A stretch of DNA of 13,144 nucleotides from Anaerolineae bacterium (lineage in GTDB: Bacteria > Chloroflexota > Anaerolineae > 4572-78 > NAK82): assembly GCA_030598425.1 (NCBI GenBank), contig JAUVPY010000017.1, positions 1 through 13,144 of the forward strand. The letters are read 5' to 3'. Below the pieces are notes generated by a model. The model saw only the letters and a list, made by a program, of their open reading frames with translations. It ran no database searches and was not told the DNA's origin. Made by a program: the position numbers and the translations under genes. Within the stretch, counting starts at the first letter, position 1. Each line of letters begins with the position of its first letter. Shown in pieces: positions 12,494 to 13,144 of this stretch.

Positions 12494-13144
12494 TCATTGA
12501 TAGGCTCTTTCAACCCCCTCCACCAACCTCTCCCAGCCAAACCGCCCTCGCATCCGGCGCGCAGCGGCGGCTCCCAGCCGCACCCGCAGGTCGGGGTCGG
12601 CCAGCAGGCGCAAAATAGCATCAGCCAAGGCGGCGTCATCTCCAGGACCCACCAACAGCCCTGATTCAGCGTCGACGATGTACTCGGTGTTCTGGCCCAC
12701 CGCGTCGGCCGCCACCGGCAGACCGGCCGCCAGCAGGTCTATCAGCTTAACCGAGCACTTGGCGCGGTTGATCGGGGTATCATCGTAGGGGAACACGGCC
12801 AGGTCGGCAGCGCGAAAATAATCGGGCAGTCGCTTCGTCTCAACCCATCCGGTGAAGGCAACATAGTCAGACAGCCCGGCCGTATCCAACAGTTCATCCA
12901 GGTCCGACTCTTCGCCAAATAGACCCTCTCCGACAACCAACAATTTGGCACGAGGTTCCCGCGCCACCACCTGGCGCAGCACTTCAACGACCCGTTCCAG
13001 CCCAAATTCAAAGAAGCGAGTGTATAACAAGATGACCAAGGCGTCATCCAGCTCCCAAAGCATGCGCACGGCCCCCGCTCCGTCCGCTGGGGTTTGGTCC
13101 GCGTCCGCTTCGGCAGCCAGCGGAGGGCGAACCCCATTGGGCAC
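12494..13144 (-). CDS. Glycosyltransferase family 4 (group 1), C-terminal part; 5' end off window
   Basis: The last 217 codons of the gene, including the stop, lie in the window; the open frame reaches the right edge, so the start and N-terminal acceptor domain are missing. The GTG at the edge sits within a probable VPNGV motif and is not taken as the start. The visible part is a GT-B C-terminal domain: LYTRFFEFG, AKLLVVGEG, VAFTGWVETKRLP, YFRAADLAVFPYDDT, and the sugar-nucleotide-binding region INRAKCSVKLIDLLAAGLPV followed by VGQNTEYI and GLLVGPGD. The usual EX7E motif is altered: the first Glu position is occupied by an Asn/Arg/Lys-containing stretch and the second acidic residue by Asp, a pattern I also associate with some polysaccharide-biosynthesis members. 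Likely role: sugar transfer from a nucleotide sugar during surface polysaccharide or glycolipid synthesis. No N-terminal information is available to refine this. Confidence 0.88.
   Translation of the reverse strand: MPNGVRPPLAAEADADQTPADGAGAVRMLWELDDALVILLYTRFFEFGLERVVEVLRQVVAREPRAKLLVVGEGLFGEESDLDELLDTAGLSDYVAFTGWVETKRLPDYFRAADLAVFPYDDTPINRAKCSVKLIDLLAAGLPVAADAVGQNTEYIVDAESGLLVGPGDDAALADAILRLLADPDLRVRLGAAAARRMRGRFGWERLVEGVERAYQ

Overview
The window most resembles a member of the Chloroflexota, probably Anaerolineae-like. The evidence is family-level: a glycosyltransferase-39-like protein running into what looks like a DUF2298 ('Chlor_Arch_YYY') domain, extracellular proteins with Pro/Thr-rich linkers behind a single membrane anchor, a Tat-exported protein with a YLPLLL stretch just after its signal peptide, and short tandem repeats scattered in and between genes. 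G+C is moderately high by eye. No rRNA, tRNA, CRISPR array or complete insertion sequence was seen, and the lineage call is an inference.

Layout. (1) Positions 1-2565, minus strand: one open frame of 855 codons, running off the left edge, for a polytopic membrane glycosyltransferase; it carries an in-frame block of short tandem repeats. (2) 2566-2931: a divergent intergenic region with a perfect-consensus sigma70-type promoter firing rightward, a palindrome over the predicted start site and a long leader. (3) 2932-6668: three tightly spaced plus-strand genes for membrane-anchored, outward-facing proteins: an alpha/beta-hydrolase, a protein with an unassigned C-terminal domain, and an SH3 plus beta-propeller protein. 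The first two share the same N-terminal anchor in exact residue register. (4) 6707-7225: a four-cysteine DUF2148 ferredoxin-domain protein, then a 26-nt perfect palindrome. (5) 7353-8789: an MttB-superfamily (trimethylamine methyltransferase-like) protein without an in-frame amber codon. (6) 8804-9320, minus strand: an intact VOC-family gene followed by the amino-terminal stub of a second VOC gene, which ends against the MttB 3' end. (7) 9321-10034: about 700 bases without a convincing gene, but with a promoter candidate and nested inverted repeats. (8) 10035-11333: a Tat-exported DUF362 protein. (9) 11481-12284: a PPK2-family polyphosphate kinase with its own extended -10 promoter. (10) 12285-12493: a 9-nt-periodic array forming a large inverted repeat between convergent genes. 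(11) 12494-13144, minus strand: the C-terminal half of a GT4 glycosyltransferase, cut by the right edge.

How the genes may work together. The three anchored proteins look like one transcription unit that puts a hydrolase, an unknown domain and an SH3/propeller protein on the outer face of the membrane, possibly for cell-envelope work; the DUF2148 gene may be the last gene of that unit. The MttB-like enzyme would need a corrinoid protein and an activator, neither of which is in the window. The two glycosyltransferases at the edges belong to loci that continue outside. No known defence or mobile system was recognised.
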